A stretch of 64,000 nucleotides of DNA from CAIYZT01 sp947461435 (GCA_965284435.1 OZ260083.1:1-64000); one strand, 5' to 3'. Shown: positions 32,836 to 41,998, counted from the stretch's first letter. Numbers and translations: made by a program. The notes: generated by a model not told the origin, from the sequence alone.

Positions 32836-33975
32836 TTGTCCTATTCCCTGACCCCAACATTTATCAGCCGGACCATCGGGCGTATTTACGATTGCGCCAT
32901 CGATCCCCAGCTTTGGCCCGAGACCCTGTGTTCGATCCGGGACGAAATGGATCTGGCCTATGTCCAACTGTTCTTTGCGGCCCCCCCGAACGAGCCTTCG
33001 GCTCTGCGGAACTTTCAGACTCCTTGGGATGAAAGCTGGCTGCACCGGCTTTTGCCCTTACTGCCCATCGTGCCCGGTATTCAGCAAATGCGGACCGCCG
33101 AAGTTGACGGCCCGATTGCGCAATTGCAGGTCATCGATCCGGATGCGTTTCACCAGACCGAGTTTTATCAAAGCTGGGCCAAGCCGCAGGGACTAGGCGA
33201 TGCCTGCAATACGACGGTCATCCGGCGGCCGGAAATAGAGGCGTGGTTTTCCGGCACCACAACCCAACGCCGAGGGATGTTTTCGGATCAGGACCTGATG
33301 ACATTCCAACTCTTGTCCCCCCACGTCCGTCGCGCGCTTTTGATTGCGGATCTGATCGACGAGGGGCAGTTCAATCTGGCCCTGCACCGGGTCCTGCTGA
33401 ACCAATTGTCCATCGGGGTCTTTCTGGTCGATGCCGATGGCCAGGTCCTGCTGCGCAACGACGCATCGGCCGCGATGGTCGAAGACCGCCACACCCTGAC
33501 CGAAGTTTCGGGCAAGCTGCGACCGGTCTCAGTTGCGCACCGGACTCAGTTTCTGGCCGCCGTCCATCGTGCTGCGACCGATGAGGACGGCTTGGGCACC
33601 CTTGGCAACGGCATGGCCCTGCCCGGACGTGACGGCCACAGTGCTGTCGCCTACGTGCTGCCGCTTGGGCGGTCGGAACGTCGGCGCGCCCTTGGCCCCG
33701 GCCATGCCGCCGTCTTCGTCAGCACCCGGGGCAGCACCGAACCGCCCGCGGTCGAGGTGCTTTCGGCCCTGACCGGCATGACCCTGTCCGAGGCCAGAAT
33801 CGCGCTGGCCATTGCCGAGGGCCAAGCGACCGAAGATCTGGCGGCACAGCAGGGCATCTCAATCCATACGCTGCGCAAGCACCTGTCGAACGCCTACGAA
33901 AAGACCGGCCTCAACAGCCAGACCGCTTTGGCGGCCTTGGTCAACGGGTTTCGATTGCCCCTTCGCCCCAACTGA
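32836..33975 (+). CDS. LuxR-type HTH transcriptional regulator
   Basis: 379 residues. The C-terminal 65 residues form a LuxR/GerE helix-turn-helix ('MTLSEARIALAIAEGQATEDLAAQQGISIHTLRKHLSNAYEKTGLNSQ' in sequence). The long N-terminal part has no autoinducer or receiver signature; a PAS-like stretch 'IGVFLVDADGQVLLRNDAS' lies near the middle. A TTG start at 32836 is used, with CAGGAG upstream. It stands alone just before a DMT-type transporter gene whose flanks carry a shared 12-bp repeat. Confidence 0.8.
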   Translation: MSYSLTPTFISRTIGRIYDCAIDPQLWPETLCSIRDEMDLAYVQLFFAAPPNEPSALRNFQTPWDESWLHRLLPLLPIVPGIQQMRTAEVDGPIAQLQVIDPDAFHQTEFYQSWAKPQGLGDACNTTVIRRPEIEAWFSGTTTQRRGMFSDQDLMTFQLLSPHVRRALLIADLIDEGQFNLALHRVLLNQLSIGVFLVDADGQVLLRNDASAAMVEDRHTLTEVSGKLRPVSVAHRTQFLAAVHRAATDEDGLGTLGNGMALPGRDGHSAVAYVLPLGRSERRRALGPGHAAVFVSTRGSTEPPAVEVLSALTGMTLSEARIALAIAEGQATEDLAAQQGISIHTLRKHLSNAYEKTGLNSQTALAALVNGFRLPLRPN

Positions 33976-34019
33976 ATCAACCGGGGCATTTCGCCCTCGG
34001 CCCTCCTTTCTACTTCATT

Positions 34020-34031
34020 TGAATGATCCGC
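34020..34031. repeat. 12-bp repeat TGAATGATCCGC, copy 1
   Basis: The same 12 bases occur at 34955-34966, so the copies bracket the DMT transporter gene. It could be a chance repeat, a footprint of a past insertion or a regulator half-site. Confidence 0.5.
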
Positions 34032-34094
34032 TGAATTTTCTGCGGCGGTAGACTTTTGACCAAATCCTTTTTTCATAATTTCAAGGAAAATCCC

Positions 34095-34940
34095 TTGTCC
34101 TACAGTATTTTGGCGCTGGTCCTTGCGGCGGCTGTCCTTGACGCCGTTCAGCACTGCCTGATCAAGTCCGGGGTTGACCCCTTTGCCCGGGCCCTGGCCG
34201 TCGCCTTGGCGGGCGGGCTGATTGCCGCGCCCGCGGTGATGGTCGTCGGGCTGCCTGATGCGGCAGCCCTGCCCTGGTTGGCCGCTTCTGTCATTGCGGG
34301 CACCCTGTATTGGATCGCCCTGGGCTGGGCCTATCAAAGCGGGGCACTGGCGGTGGTTTTTCCCTTGTCGCGCGGGCTCGGCGTGATGCTGACCGCCGTC
34401 GGGTCGCATGTTCTTGTGGGCGAAAAACTGTCACCGGGCCAGGCCATGGTTCTGTGCGCCATTCTTGCCGGACTTGCCTTGGTGACCTTTGGCATGCGGC
34501 CCAAAGATCGCCTGACTCTGACCACGGTGATCCCGTCACTGTGCCTTGGCGTCGTCATCGGCACCTTCACCCTGATCGATGTCATCGGGGTCCGCGTCGC
34601 TGGATCGGCCCTGCAATACTGTCTGGCCTTGTACCTGGGCAACGCCGTCGGCGTTGGCATCTTCGCGGCGATCCGCCATGGCCCACGGCTGGCGCGAATC
34701 CGGCCCGATGCCCTGCCGGGCATCATCGCGTCGGCGGGCCTGTCGATCGCGGCCTATGCCATGATCCTGTTCGGCTTTGCCCATGCCCCGGCCGCCCTTG
34801 TCGCTGCCGTGGCCGAAGCCAGCATCGCCTTTGCCGCTCTTCTGGGCTTTGTCTTGCTGCGCGAACCGACCCGGGTTTCGCATTCCATCGGCGTGCTCGT
34901 CATCGCCGCAGGCGTTGTCATGCTGCGCCTGGGAGTTTGA
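34095..34940 (+). CDS. EamA/DMT-family transporter
   Basis: 281 residues with about ten membrane segments in two EamA repeats. I use the TTG at 34095 because AAGGAAAA lies just upstream; a TTG at 34056 would add a short charged extension. Landmarks are 'TLYWIALGWAYQSGALAVVFPLSRGLGVMLTAV' in repeat one and 'LLREPTRVSHSIGVLVIAAGVVMLRLGV' at the end. Predicted metabolite exporter; cargo unknown. The LuxR-type gene upstream may regulate it. Confidence 0.75.
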   Translation: MSYSILALVLAAAVLDAVQHCLIKSGVDPFARALAVALAGGLIAAPAVMVVGLPDAAALPWLAASVIAGTLYWIALGWAYQSGALAVVFPLSRGLGVMLTAVGSHVLVGEKLSPGQAMVLCAILAGLALVTFGMRPKDRLTLTTVIPSLCLGVVIGTFTLIDVIGVRVAGSALQYCLALYLGNAVGVGIFAAIRHGPRLARIRPDALPGIIASAGLSIAAYAMILFGFAHAPAALVAAVAEASIAFAALLGFVLLREPTRVSHSIGVLVIAAGVVMLRLGV

Positions 34941-34954
34941 TTACCTACATAATC

Positions 34955-34966
34955 TGAATGATCCGC
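34955..34966. repeat. 12-bp repeat TGAATGATCCGC, copy 2
   Basis: Identical to 34020-34031 and lying 15 bases past the stop of the DMT transporter gene. See copy 1. Confidence 0.5.
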
Positions 34967-35068
34967 CCAGTGGCGCAATGCGGCACCCTTTGATGACCCG
35001 AATCCTTGGCGATCTATTTCGACCGCTCACAGACAAGGTTCGGCTCTGGCCCTTTAAAGGAATGGATC

Positions 35069-35272
35069 ATGTTCGCCATCTTTGTCTCTGCTTGTCTTTC
35101 CACCACGCCCACAGACTGCCAATTGCACGATCTGGGTATGATCAACACCGAAGGTTTCAAGGCCTGCCGCCTGATGATCGAGCCTGCCGTCAAGACCTGG
35201 CACTTGGCGCATCCCGATCTGATCTTGCAAAGCGCCTACTGCATGCCCTTGCGCAGCGCCCCCCTGAATTGA
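35069..35272 (+). CDS. small cysteine-containing protein, tandem copy 1
   Basis: 67 residues, ATG 35069 with an AAAGGA ribosome site. It starts 'MFAIFVSACLSTTPTDCQ' and has four cysteines (in 'SACL', 'TDCQ', 'KACR', 'AYCM') spaced as in the next gene. The start resembles a short signal or membrane-inserted stretch. No known family is recognised; the paired arrangement suggests a Rhodobacterales-specific small protein family. Confidence 0.6.
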   Translation: MFAIFVSACLSTTPTDCQLHDLGMINTEGFKACRLMIEPAVKTWHLAHPDLILQSAYCMPLRSAPLN

Positions 35273-35301
35273 CTCTATCCTGTTTTCCGAAAGGACATTT
35301 G

Positions 35302-35499
35302 ATGATCCCCTTCGTTATTGTCGCCTGCCTAACCGCAGATCCTGCCCAATGCGCGCAGCATGTCTTTGCTGACACGACAAGCCTGGAACAGTGCCAAACT
35401 CAGATCGAAGCGCGTGTCGTTCTGTGGTCGCGTGATCACCGCTTTGAACAGGTCACAAAGGCTTATTGCCTGCCGCCTCGCCCGATGCAGGGGCGTTAA
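35302..35499 (+). CDS. small cysteine-containing protein, tandem copy 2
   Basis: 65 residues, ATG 35302 with an AAAGGA ribosome site. It aligns with copy 1 over its length: 'VIVACLTADPAQCAQ', '...LEQCQTQIEARVVLW...' and '...KAYCLPPR' match 'VSACLSTTPTDCQL', '...FKACRLMIEPAVKTW...' and '...SAYCMPLR'. All four cysteines are conserved. The pair therefore arose by tandem duplication. Function unknown; perhaps secreted or disulfide-bonded. Confidence 0.6.
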   Translation: MIPFVIVACLTADPAQCAQHVFADTTSLEQCQTQIEARVVLWSRDHRFEQVTKAYCLPPRPMQGR

Positions 35500-35506
35500 G
35501 GGGCGA

Positions 35507-36343
35507 TCACTCCGCCATGAAGGATGGCAGCTTCATCGTGTCCGGCACCGCAATGCCCATGCGGGTCAAGATCGACGGGGCCAAAGCCAGTTGGTCCAGC
35601 ACGGTATCTTTCGCCGGCATCTGCGCCGCGCCAAAGTAGTAAAAGGCAAAGTCTTGCTGCAACTCTCCGGCGCCGCCATGGTGGCCCCGGGCATCTTGCC
35701 CATGATCGGCGGTGACGATCACCTCATAGCCTGCCGCGCGCCAGCGGGCGATGAAGGGGGCCAGTTGTTCATCCATCTTGTAACAGGCATCGTCCATTTC
35801 GGCACAATCGTGAAAAAAGCGGTGCCCCATGCTGTCCAGCGTGCAGGTGTGCAAGATGCCGTAATCGATGCCCTTGCGTTCGCACAGCATCGTCAGCGTC
35901 GCGAACAGATCCGGGTCAGACGGCGTGGCCTGATTATAGGCGGAATCGCCCGTCATGGTATGAAAACGGCCGTGCGTAATCGGCCCGGCAGGTTCGTCAT
36001 ATTCCATATCCGCCACCGGATCGAAGGGATAGCGGTTGAAAAACTCTGACCAAAAGCTGTGGGTCACGGCCCCGGTCTTGCGTCCGGCTTTTGAAACCTC
36101 GGAAAATACATCGGGCAATTCCAACCGCCGCCGCCCGGCATTGCCCCAGATCTGGTGAACCTGCGGCGCCACTCCGGTGTGGATCGACGCGTAACAGGTG
36201 CCAGAGGTGGACGGCAAAACCGACCGCATTTTCCACACCCGCGCCTCGCCGCTGGCAACCCAGCCTTCCAGATTGCCAAACAGCCGCCGCCAGTTGCGGT
36301 ACGGCACCCCATCCAGCAGGATCAGCAAAAGCTTGTGGGACAT
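35507..36343 (-). CDS. type I phosphodiesterase/nucleotide pyrophosphatase-like protein (alkaline phosphatase superfamily)
   Basis: 278 residues. 'LLILLDGVPYRNW' gives the first metal Asp, 'SVLPSTSGTCYASIHTGVAP' the Thr/Ser nucleophile region, and 'VIVTADHGQDARGHHGG' the metal Asp-His-Gly pair. These match the phosphodiesterase/nucleotide-pyrophosphatase branch. There is no signal peptide, so it should act in the cytoplasm. ATG 36343 has AAAGGAG upstream. It is divergent from the GATase gene across about 150 bp. Confidence 0.85.
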   Translation of the reverse strand: MSHKLLLILLDGVPYRNWRRLFGNLEGWVASGEARVWKMRSVLPSTSGTCYASIHTGVAPQVHQIWGNAGRRRLELPDVFSEVSKAGRKTGAVTHSFWSEFFNRYPFDPVADMEYDEPAGPITHGRFHTMTGDSAYNQATPSDPDLFATLTMLCERKGIDYGILHTCTLDSMGHRFFHDCAEMDDACYKMDEQLAPFIARWRAAGYEVIVTADHGQDARGHHGGAGELQQDFAFYYFGAAQMPAKDTVLDQLALAPSILTRMGIAVPDTMKLPSFMAE

Positions 36344-36494
36344 GACGGCTCCTTTCGGTTTTGGGCACCATACGGCAGCCCGCAGGCCCGGCAAGGATGA
36401 AAACCGTCACCGCAAGGGGCCAATGTGCCGCAATTTCGGCATCTCAATCGCCTGCAACCGGGTTAGTCTGCACCCAGACCGCATGAGGGAACCA

Positions 36495-37193
36495 ATGCCC
36501 CGCAAAATTGTCTTGATCCGCCACGGCGACGATCCGCCTGATGACCGCGTGACGACCTTTGCCCTTGGCAAAGGCTTTGACCCCGTGTTCGTGCGCCCCT
36601 TCAAGGGCGAGCCTTTGGGATTGCCAGATGACGACGTGGCAGGGTCCGTGGTCTTTGGCGGCCCCTTCAATGTCTATGACGAAGAGATTCACCCGTTTTT
36701 ACACGACGAAGCGGATTGGATTCGCGCCTGCATGGACAGGCAAATACCGCTGCTGGGCCTTTGTCAGGGCGCGCAGCAGATCGCGCGGGTCTTGGGCGCA
36801 CATGTGGGCGCGCCCGACAGCGGCCTGCACGAATTCGGCTATTACCCGATCGCGCCCACCCGCGCTGGCCAAGATTTCTTGCCCGAAACGCTTTACATGA
36901 CCCAGTCCCATTTCCATACCTTCGCCATTCCCGAAGGCGCGGTGCATCTGGCCAGCAGCCCGCTGTATCCAAATCAGGCCTTTCGCGTCGGAACCAGCAC
37001 CTTTGGGTTTCAGTTTCACCCCGAATGCACCATCGAGGGGTTTCGGCGGTGGCAGGCGTCTGACTGGGCGGCCTATGGCAAACCGGGGGCACAAACCCGC
37101 GCTGAACAAGACGCCTTGATGATGGCCCATGACGCCCGGCAGGCCGAATGGTTTTATGGATTTCTGGAAAGATTGTTCGGCACCCCCCAATGA
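36495..37193 (+). CDS. class I glutamine amidotransferase-like protein
   Basis: 232 residues with the GATase1 triad: Cys in 'LLGLCQGAQQIA', His and Glu in 'FQFHPECTIEGF', and the early Gly-rich 'VVFGGPFNVYD'. The family transfers ammonia from glutamine or acts as a gamma-glutamyl hydrolase; stand-alone members are often labelled GMP-synthase-like. An in-frame ATG at 36483 is possible. Its stop overlaps the next start by 4 bp (ATGA), so it is coupled to a DMT transporter. Confidence 0.8.
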   Translation: MPRKIVLIRHGDDPPDDRVTTFALGKGFDPVFVRPFKGEPLGLPDDDVAGSVVFGGPFNVYDEEIHPFLHDEADWIRACMDRQIPLLGLCQGAQQIARVLGAHVGAPDSGLHEFGYYPIAPTRAGQDFLPETLYMTQSHFHTFAIPEGAVHLASSPLYPNQAFRVGTSTFGFQFHPECTIEGFRRWQASDWAAYGKPGAQTRAEQDALMMAHDARQAEWFYGFLERLFGTPQ

Positions 37194-38065
37194 CCCGCCT
37201 GTCGCAGCGCAATCCCCAAGCTTACGGCGTGATGGTCACTTTGGCGGGGGTGATGATCTTTGTCCCCGATGCACTGGTCATGCGGCTGATCGGCGGCGAC
37301 ATGTTGGCGCTGGCCGTGTGGCGCGGGCTGTTATCGGCCGCCGTCTTTGTGGGCTTTCTGGCCCTCTTCGCCCGCAGCGACTGGCCCAAAAGATCGGAAC
37401 TGTTCGACTCCAAGGGCCTATGGGTGATCGGCCTGAATGCGGCGGGCGGCCTGACATGGTGTGCCGCGATGCAGAACACCTCGGCGGCCAATGCCTTGTT
37501 GATTCTGGCCACGGCCCCGTTCATCGGCGCCCTTTTGTCTTGGGTGATCCTGCGCGAAACCATCAATCGGGCCACCGGCTTGGCCATCGCGCTGGTCTTT
37601 TTGGGCGTTGTGGTGATCGCATCGGGCAGTCTTGGGCAGGTGCGGCTCTTGGGGGATGGCTTCGCGCTTTTGAATGCCACCTCGATCGCGGCCTATTATG
37701 TGGTCTTGCGCACGACGGGGGGGCGCAACATGCTGGCCCATGTTGCCATTGGCAACGCGCTGTGCGGCATCATTGCCTTGGCCTTTGCTGATTTTGTTCC
37801 GCTGAGCGCTGGCCAAATTGGCTTGGTTCTTCTGTCTGGCGCGGTCATTTTGCCGGGGGCGATGGGTCTGTTGATGCTGGGTCCGCGGTATCTTCCCGCG
37901 CCCGAAGTGTCGATGATCACCTTGCTTGAAGTGGTCTTGGGCCCCCTGCTGGTCTGGGCGGTCATGGGGGAACATCCGGGGCAGACAACCTTGCTGGGCG
38001 GGGCGGTGATCATCACGGTCGTCGCCGCGCATACCCTGCGCCGCATCCTGCGTCACGAGGCCTGA
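37190..38065 (+). CDS. EamA/DMT-family transporter
   Basis: 291 residues with ten hydrophobic segments and two EamA repeats. 'SAANALLILATAPFIGALLSWVILRETINRATGLAIALVFLGVVVIA' marks the end of the first; 'LPAPEVSMITLLEVVLGPLLVWAVMGEHPG' marks the second. The ATG at 37190 overlaps the GATase stop. The pairing suggests export of a product of the GATase, but no substrate can be named. It converges with the cytochrome gene, 3 bp away. Confidence 0.82.
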   Translation: MTRLSQRNPQAYGVMVTLAGVMIFVPDALVMRLIGGDMLALAVWRGLLSAAVFVGFLALFARSDWPKRSELFDSKGLWVIGLNAAGGLTWCAAMQNTSAANALLILATAPFIGALLSWVILRETINRATGLAIALVFLGVVVIASGSLGQVRLLGDGFALLNATSIAAYYVVLRTTGGRNMLAHVAIGNALCGIIALAFADFVPLSAGQIGLVLLSGAVILPGAMGLLMLGPRYLPAPEVSMITLLEVVLGPLLVWAVMGEHPGQTTLLGGAVIITVVAAHTLRRILRHEA

Positions 38066-38068
38066 GCG

Positions 38069-39031
38069 CTAACCCTCCAGCCCCTTGATCCAAGCGCGGA
38101 TCAGATCGGCCCCTTCCAGATGCACCATCGACCGCCCGATTTCCGGCATCATGGCACCGGGGTCGGTGCTGGTCAGTCTATACAGCAAGATGGAAGACTC
38201 CGGATCGCCGGGCACCACGTCAAACTCCAACTGGCCAGACCCTTTTCCGGCCGCCACCGGCCGCTTGTGAATGCCCAGCCGCAACGGGTCTGCCTCCTCC
38301 CAGGTCAGATACAAGCCAGAGGTATCGCCCGGATGGCCCGGCGCATGGCAATGACCGCAGTTGATATCCAGATAGGCCCGCGCGCGCTGGTCGATGGGCA
38401 GCGTCTCGTCGCGGTAATCAGGCATGGCAGGCGCCGCCGCCGGCACGGGGCCGATCACCCCCGCACCCATCAATCGCGCCAGTTGATCGCCCGTGTTCAG
38501 GTTGCGCAGTTTGGGGCCGATGGGCGCCATGGCCTTGTCAGGACCGATGTGACAGGCCTTGCATTGGTTGGCGTTGGGCACGTGATAATTCACAAGGCCA
38601 TGATCGGTTTGCAGGTCAAGATCGGCCCCCGCCAGCGCGAGATGCGCCGCGCCGCCGCTTTCGTCCCACACATAGGAAAAGCCTTTCCATCCCGCCTCTT
38701 GGTGCAGCAAGACCCGGGTTTCCACGTTCCGCGCGCCATATCGGAACGTCTTTACGATCGCCGCCCCAACCGGAAACGCCAGCACGCCCTCTGCCGCGCT
38801 GGGCGCTGGGGCGGGGGTATAGATGAACCGATCCTTGTCCGCATAATCACTGAACAGGGCCGAGGCCAACGCATAACCCACCACACCCGCAGCCGGGATC
38901 TGCGCCTCGGCGTCATCAAAAAAACCAAACTCGGCCAGGGTTTTGGGGGGCCGCTGCGCCAAAATCGCGGCGCTGTTCACCTCGGCCATTGCGGGCCCGC
39001 CCAGCAGCACGATCAACGCCAGCGCCTTCAC
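38069..39031 (-). CDS. diheme c-type cytochrome (SO2930/HNE_0200 family)
   Basis: 320 residues from a GTG (39029-39031) that overlaps the stop of the beta-helix gene as GTGA. A signal peptide is clear ('MKALALIVLLGGPAMA'). Two CxxCH haem sites are visible, 'NQCKACHIGP' and 'INCGHCHAPGHPG'. This is the cytochrome partner typically encoded next to a parallel beta-helix protein of the SO2931 type. The pair is thought to be secreted. Its biochemical role has not been established, to my knowledge. An alternative TTG start is at 39049. Confidence 0.82.
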   Translation of the reverse strand: MKALALIVLLGGPAMAEVNSAAILAQRPPKTLAEFGFFDDAEAQIPAAGVVGYALASALFSDYADKDRFIYTPAPAPSAAEGVLAFPVGAAIVKTFRYGARNVETRVLLHQEAGWKGFSYVWDESGGAAHLALAGADLDLQTDHGLVNYHVPNANQCKACHIGPDKAMAPIGPKLRNLNTGDQLARLMGAGVIGPVPAAAPAMPDYRDETLPIDQRARAYLDINCGHCHAPGHPGDTSGLYLTWEEADPLRLGIHKRPVAAGKGSGQLEFDVVPGDPESSILLYRLTSTDPGAMMPEIGRSMVHLEGADLIRAWIKGLEG

Positions 39032-40299
39032 TTGGAAAACTCTGCCCAAGCCCCGGCGTGGCTGACATCGCGGCCCCGAATGATCACCTGCACCGGTCCA
39101 AGTGGGGAAAGTGCGGCGCTGTGTTCGGCGGGGTCGCGCCCGACCGAATGCAACCAGCTCAGCCCGAAAAATCCGATGAAATCGGCATTGGCATAAGGCG
39201 CTTGGCCGCCATCGTCATTATCATGAATGGAATGGGCCACATCAGCGGCAACGCCCACGCTGGCCCAGCGCCACAGGGGCAGCACCCCATCCCAAACGAT
39301 GTTGGGAACCGGAACACCAACACTGCCCCGCAGCGCAGTCCCAAATTCGCTGTCATCGGGGTCGGTGCCGCCCGGCCCAAAGGTATTGTTGTGAATGTGA
39401 ATCCGGCGCGGATGAATGTTGTAGGCGGCATCTTCCGTCTCTTTCACATAGGATCCAAAGATCAGGTTCACGCTTTTGTTGCCATCAAAGGTGTTTTCAA
39501 ACACCTCGACGTCGGCATTGGCCATGATCAGCATCCCGGTGCCCGCCGGAACCAGCCCCACGATGTTGCCTTCGGGCGCGAAATTCTTCAGGTTGTTGTT
39601 CTGCGCGTGGTTGCGAAACACCCGAATGTCGTGCCCCCCTTGCTGGGGCAGGTCGGGCAAATCAAAGATCAGGATACCACCGGTGTTGCCCGTCAAGGTG
39701 TTGTCGTAAACGTCGGCAAAATAGCAGTTTTCAATTTCAAGCCCGGCCACGTTCATCTCGCCGACGGCGTTTCGAACGATGATCTTTTGGCTTTGCCCCA
39801 CATAGATCCCGGCGTCTGACGCGCCCTTCACCACAACGGCGTCAAGCAAGACGTTCACCGACTGCACCGGATACAAACCATAGCTGCCGTTTTCGGCCTT
39901 TGGCCCGCCCGTCCATTCGGCCCGCACCCGGATCGCGGCAAATCCGTCAACGCCCTTGGCCTTGATCGCATCGCCCTTGGTGTCTTCGACGGCAAAATCC
40001 TTCAAGATTGCGCCGTTTCCCGTCACAATCAGCCCCTCGGCCCCGCCCGTCTGCCCCTTGAAGGACAAGATCGAGGCGTCCATTCCGGCCCCGCGCAGGG
40101 TCACATCTTCGCCCGCAAGCGACAGCTGGTTGCGAATGTCATAAATCCCGGGCGCCAAGACCACTTCATCGCCGGGCGCGGCCAGAATCAACGCCTCTTG
40201 CAACGCCGCCTCAGACTCCGGGCCCGGCACGATGACAAAGCTTTCCGCCCAAAGGGGCCCCGCCGCCGCCAAAGCCGCTGCCATCACAAATGCCCGCAT
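39028..40299 (-). CDS. secreted parallel beta-helix protein (SO2931-type partner of diheme cytochrome)
   Basis: 423 residues with a signal peptide ('MRAFVMAAALAAAGPLWA'). About a dozen beta-helix turns follow: 'DEVVLAPGIYDIRNQLSLAGEDVTLRGAG', 'AIRVRAEWTGG', 'NVLLDAVVVKGASDAGIYVGQSQKIIVRNAVGEMNVAGLEIENCYFADVYDN' and so on. The conserved GIYVGQ turn is typical. It is coupled by 4 bp to the diheme cytochrome gene. The ATG at 40299 follows AGGGGCGG. Function unknown; likely periplasmic or surface-exposed. Confidence 0.82.
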   Translation of the reverse strand: MRAFVMAAALAAAGPLWAESFVIVPGPESEAALQEALILAAPGDEVVLAPGIYDIRNQLSLAGEDVTLRGAGMDASILSFKGQTGGAEGLIVTGNGAILKDFAVEDTKGDAIKAKGVDGFAAIRVRAEWTGGPKAENGSYGLYPVQSVNVLLDAVVVKGASDAGIYVGQSQKIIVRNAVGEMNVAGLEIENCYFADVYDNTLTGNTGGILIFDLPDLPQQGGHDIRVFRNHAQNNNLKNFAPEGNIVGLVPAGTGMLIMANADVEVFENTFDGNKSVNLIFGSYVKETEDAAYNIHPRRIHIHNNTFGPGGTDPDDSEFGTALRGSVGVPVPNIVWDGVLPLWRWASVGVAADVAHSIHDNDDGGQAPYANADFIGFFGLSWLHSVGRDPAEHSAALSPLGPVQVIIRGRDVSHAGAWAEFSK

Positions 40300-40363
40300 G
40301 GTCCGCCCCTTTTGTTTTGCCAAGCATGAAGGGGCCCAATCCTGCCTTCTGCGCCCCCGCCGG

Positions 40364-41998
40364 TCAGTTCCCTGCGCTGTCCATCTTGCGGCCCGCGATC
40401 ACCTCTTCCAGCCAGCCCACCCGCAGTTCGGGCACCGAAGACAAAAGCAGATCGGTGTAATCATCAAACGGCGGCGTCAGGACATCGGATTTCTGGCCAT
40501 AGCGCACCACCTGCCCCTTGAACATCACGGCGATCCGGTCGGCAATCGCGCGCACCGTCGCGATATCATGGGTGATGAACAGATAGGCCACCTTCGCATC
40601 GGCCTGAAGGTTCAACAAAAGCTTCAGGATGCCGTCGGCCACCAAGGGGTCCAGCGCTGAGGTGACTTCGTCACAAATGATCAGTTTGGGCTGCGCCGCC
40701 AAGGCCCGGGCGATACAGACACGTTGCTTTTGACCGCCGGAAAGTTCGGCCGGGTAACGGTCGATATAGCCTTTGCCCATCTCGATCTGGTCAAGAAGAT
40801 CTTGCACCCGTTTGCGCTTGGCCTCGCCTTTCAGGCCGAAATAGAACTCGATCGGGCGCCCGATGATCGTGCCCACGGTCTGACGCGGGTTCATCGCCGT
40901 GTCCGCCATCTGATAGATCATCTGCAATTCGCGCAAATCGTCTTTGCTGCGCCCCTCCAGCGCGGCAGACAAGGTGCGCCCGGCAAAGGTGATGCGGCCC
41001 TGCGTGGGCGGCAAAAGCCCGGTGATCACGCGCGCCAATGTGGATTTGCCCGATCCGCTTTCGCCCACGACCGCCAGGGTTTGACCCGGCGCAAGATCGA
41101 CCGTCACATTCTTCAGCACATCAAATTGCGTGCCGCGATAGCGCGCCGTCACATTCGCCACGCTTAGCACCGGGGCAGCTTGCACCTTTTCGGCATGCTC
41201 GATCGAACGGACAGACACCAGCGCCTTGGTATACCCTTCACGCGGATCGTTGATGATCTGCTGCGTGGTGCCATATTCCACCTTCTTGCCGCCGCGCAGC
41301 ACAAGGATATGGTCCGCCACCTGCGCCACCACGGCCAGATCATGGGTGATGTACAAGGCCGCCACCCCCGTCTCGACAATGGCCTTCTTGATGGCGGCCA
41401 GAACTTCGATCTGGGTGGTCACATCCAGCGCGGTTGTCGGCTCGTCAAAGATCACAAGGTCAGGCTTGGGGCACAGCGCCATGGCGGTCATGGCACGCTG
41501 CAATTGCCCGCCTGACACCTGATGCGGATAGCGTTGTCCAAAGCTGTCAGGGTTGGGCAGGCCAAGCTGGCGAAACAGATCGACGGCGCGGGCCTCGGCC
41601 TCGGCCTTGGTCAAAAGACCATGGCTGACCGAGGTTTCGATCACCTGATCCATCAAACGTTTCGCCGGGTTGAAACTGGCCGCCGCCGATTGGCTGACAT
41701 AGGTCACTTCGCGGCCCCGCAGCGCACGCAAGGCCGCAGGATCCGACACACGAATGTCCCGCCCATTCAAGGAAATCACGCCGCCCGTCAGGCGCACCCC
41801 GCCCCGGCCAAAGGCCATGGCCGCCAGTCCGATGGTGGATTTGCCTGCGCCAGATTCCCCGATAAGGCCCAGCACCTTGCCCTTTTCAACACCAACCGAC
41901 ACCCCATCGACCAACACCAAATTCTTGGGGGCCTCGCCGGGCGGATAGGATGTGGCTTCGATCCGAAGATCAGTGAACTCCAGCAATGGCTCAGGCAC
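40364..41998 (-). CDS. ABC transporter, fused double ATPase (Dpp/Opp DF type)
   Basis: 544 residues with two complete ATPase domains. First: Walker A 'GESGAGKST', signature 'VSGGQLQRAM', Walker B 'DLVIFDEPTTALD'. Second: 'GESGSGKST', 'LSGGQKQRVC' and 'LIICDEVTSALD'. It energises the adjacent permeases for peptide/opine-type uptake. In most systems DppD and DppF are separate proteins; here they are one chain. The gene overlaps the permease gene upstream by 8 bp and ends the operon. Confidence 0.9.
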   Translation of the reverse strand: MPEPLLEFTDLRIEATSYPPGEAPKNLVLVDGVSVGVEKGKVLGLIGESGAGKSTIGLAAMAFGRGGVRLTGGVISLNGRDIRVSDPAALRALRGREVTYVSQSAAASFNPAKRLMDQVIETSVSHGLLTKAEAEARAVDLFRQLGLPNPDSFGQRYPHQVSGGQLQRAMTAMALCPKPDLVIFDEPTTALDVTTQIEVLAAIKKAIVETGVAALYITHDLAVVAQVADHILVLRGGKKVEYGTTQQIINDPREGYTKALVSVRSIEHAEKVQAAPVLSVANVTARYRGTQFDVLKNVTVDLAPGQTLAVVGESGSGKSTLARVITGLLPPTQGRITFAGRTLSAALEGRSKDDLRELQMIYQMADTAMNPRQTVGTIIGRPIEFYFGLKGEAKRKRVQDLLDQIEMGKGYIDRYPAELSGGQKQRVCIARALAAQPKLIICDEVTSALDPLVADGILKLLLNLQADAKVAYLFITHDIATVRAIADRIAVMFKGQVVRYGQKSDVLTPPFDDYTDLLLSSVPELRVGWLEEVIAGRKMDSAGN

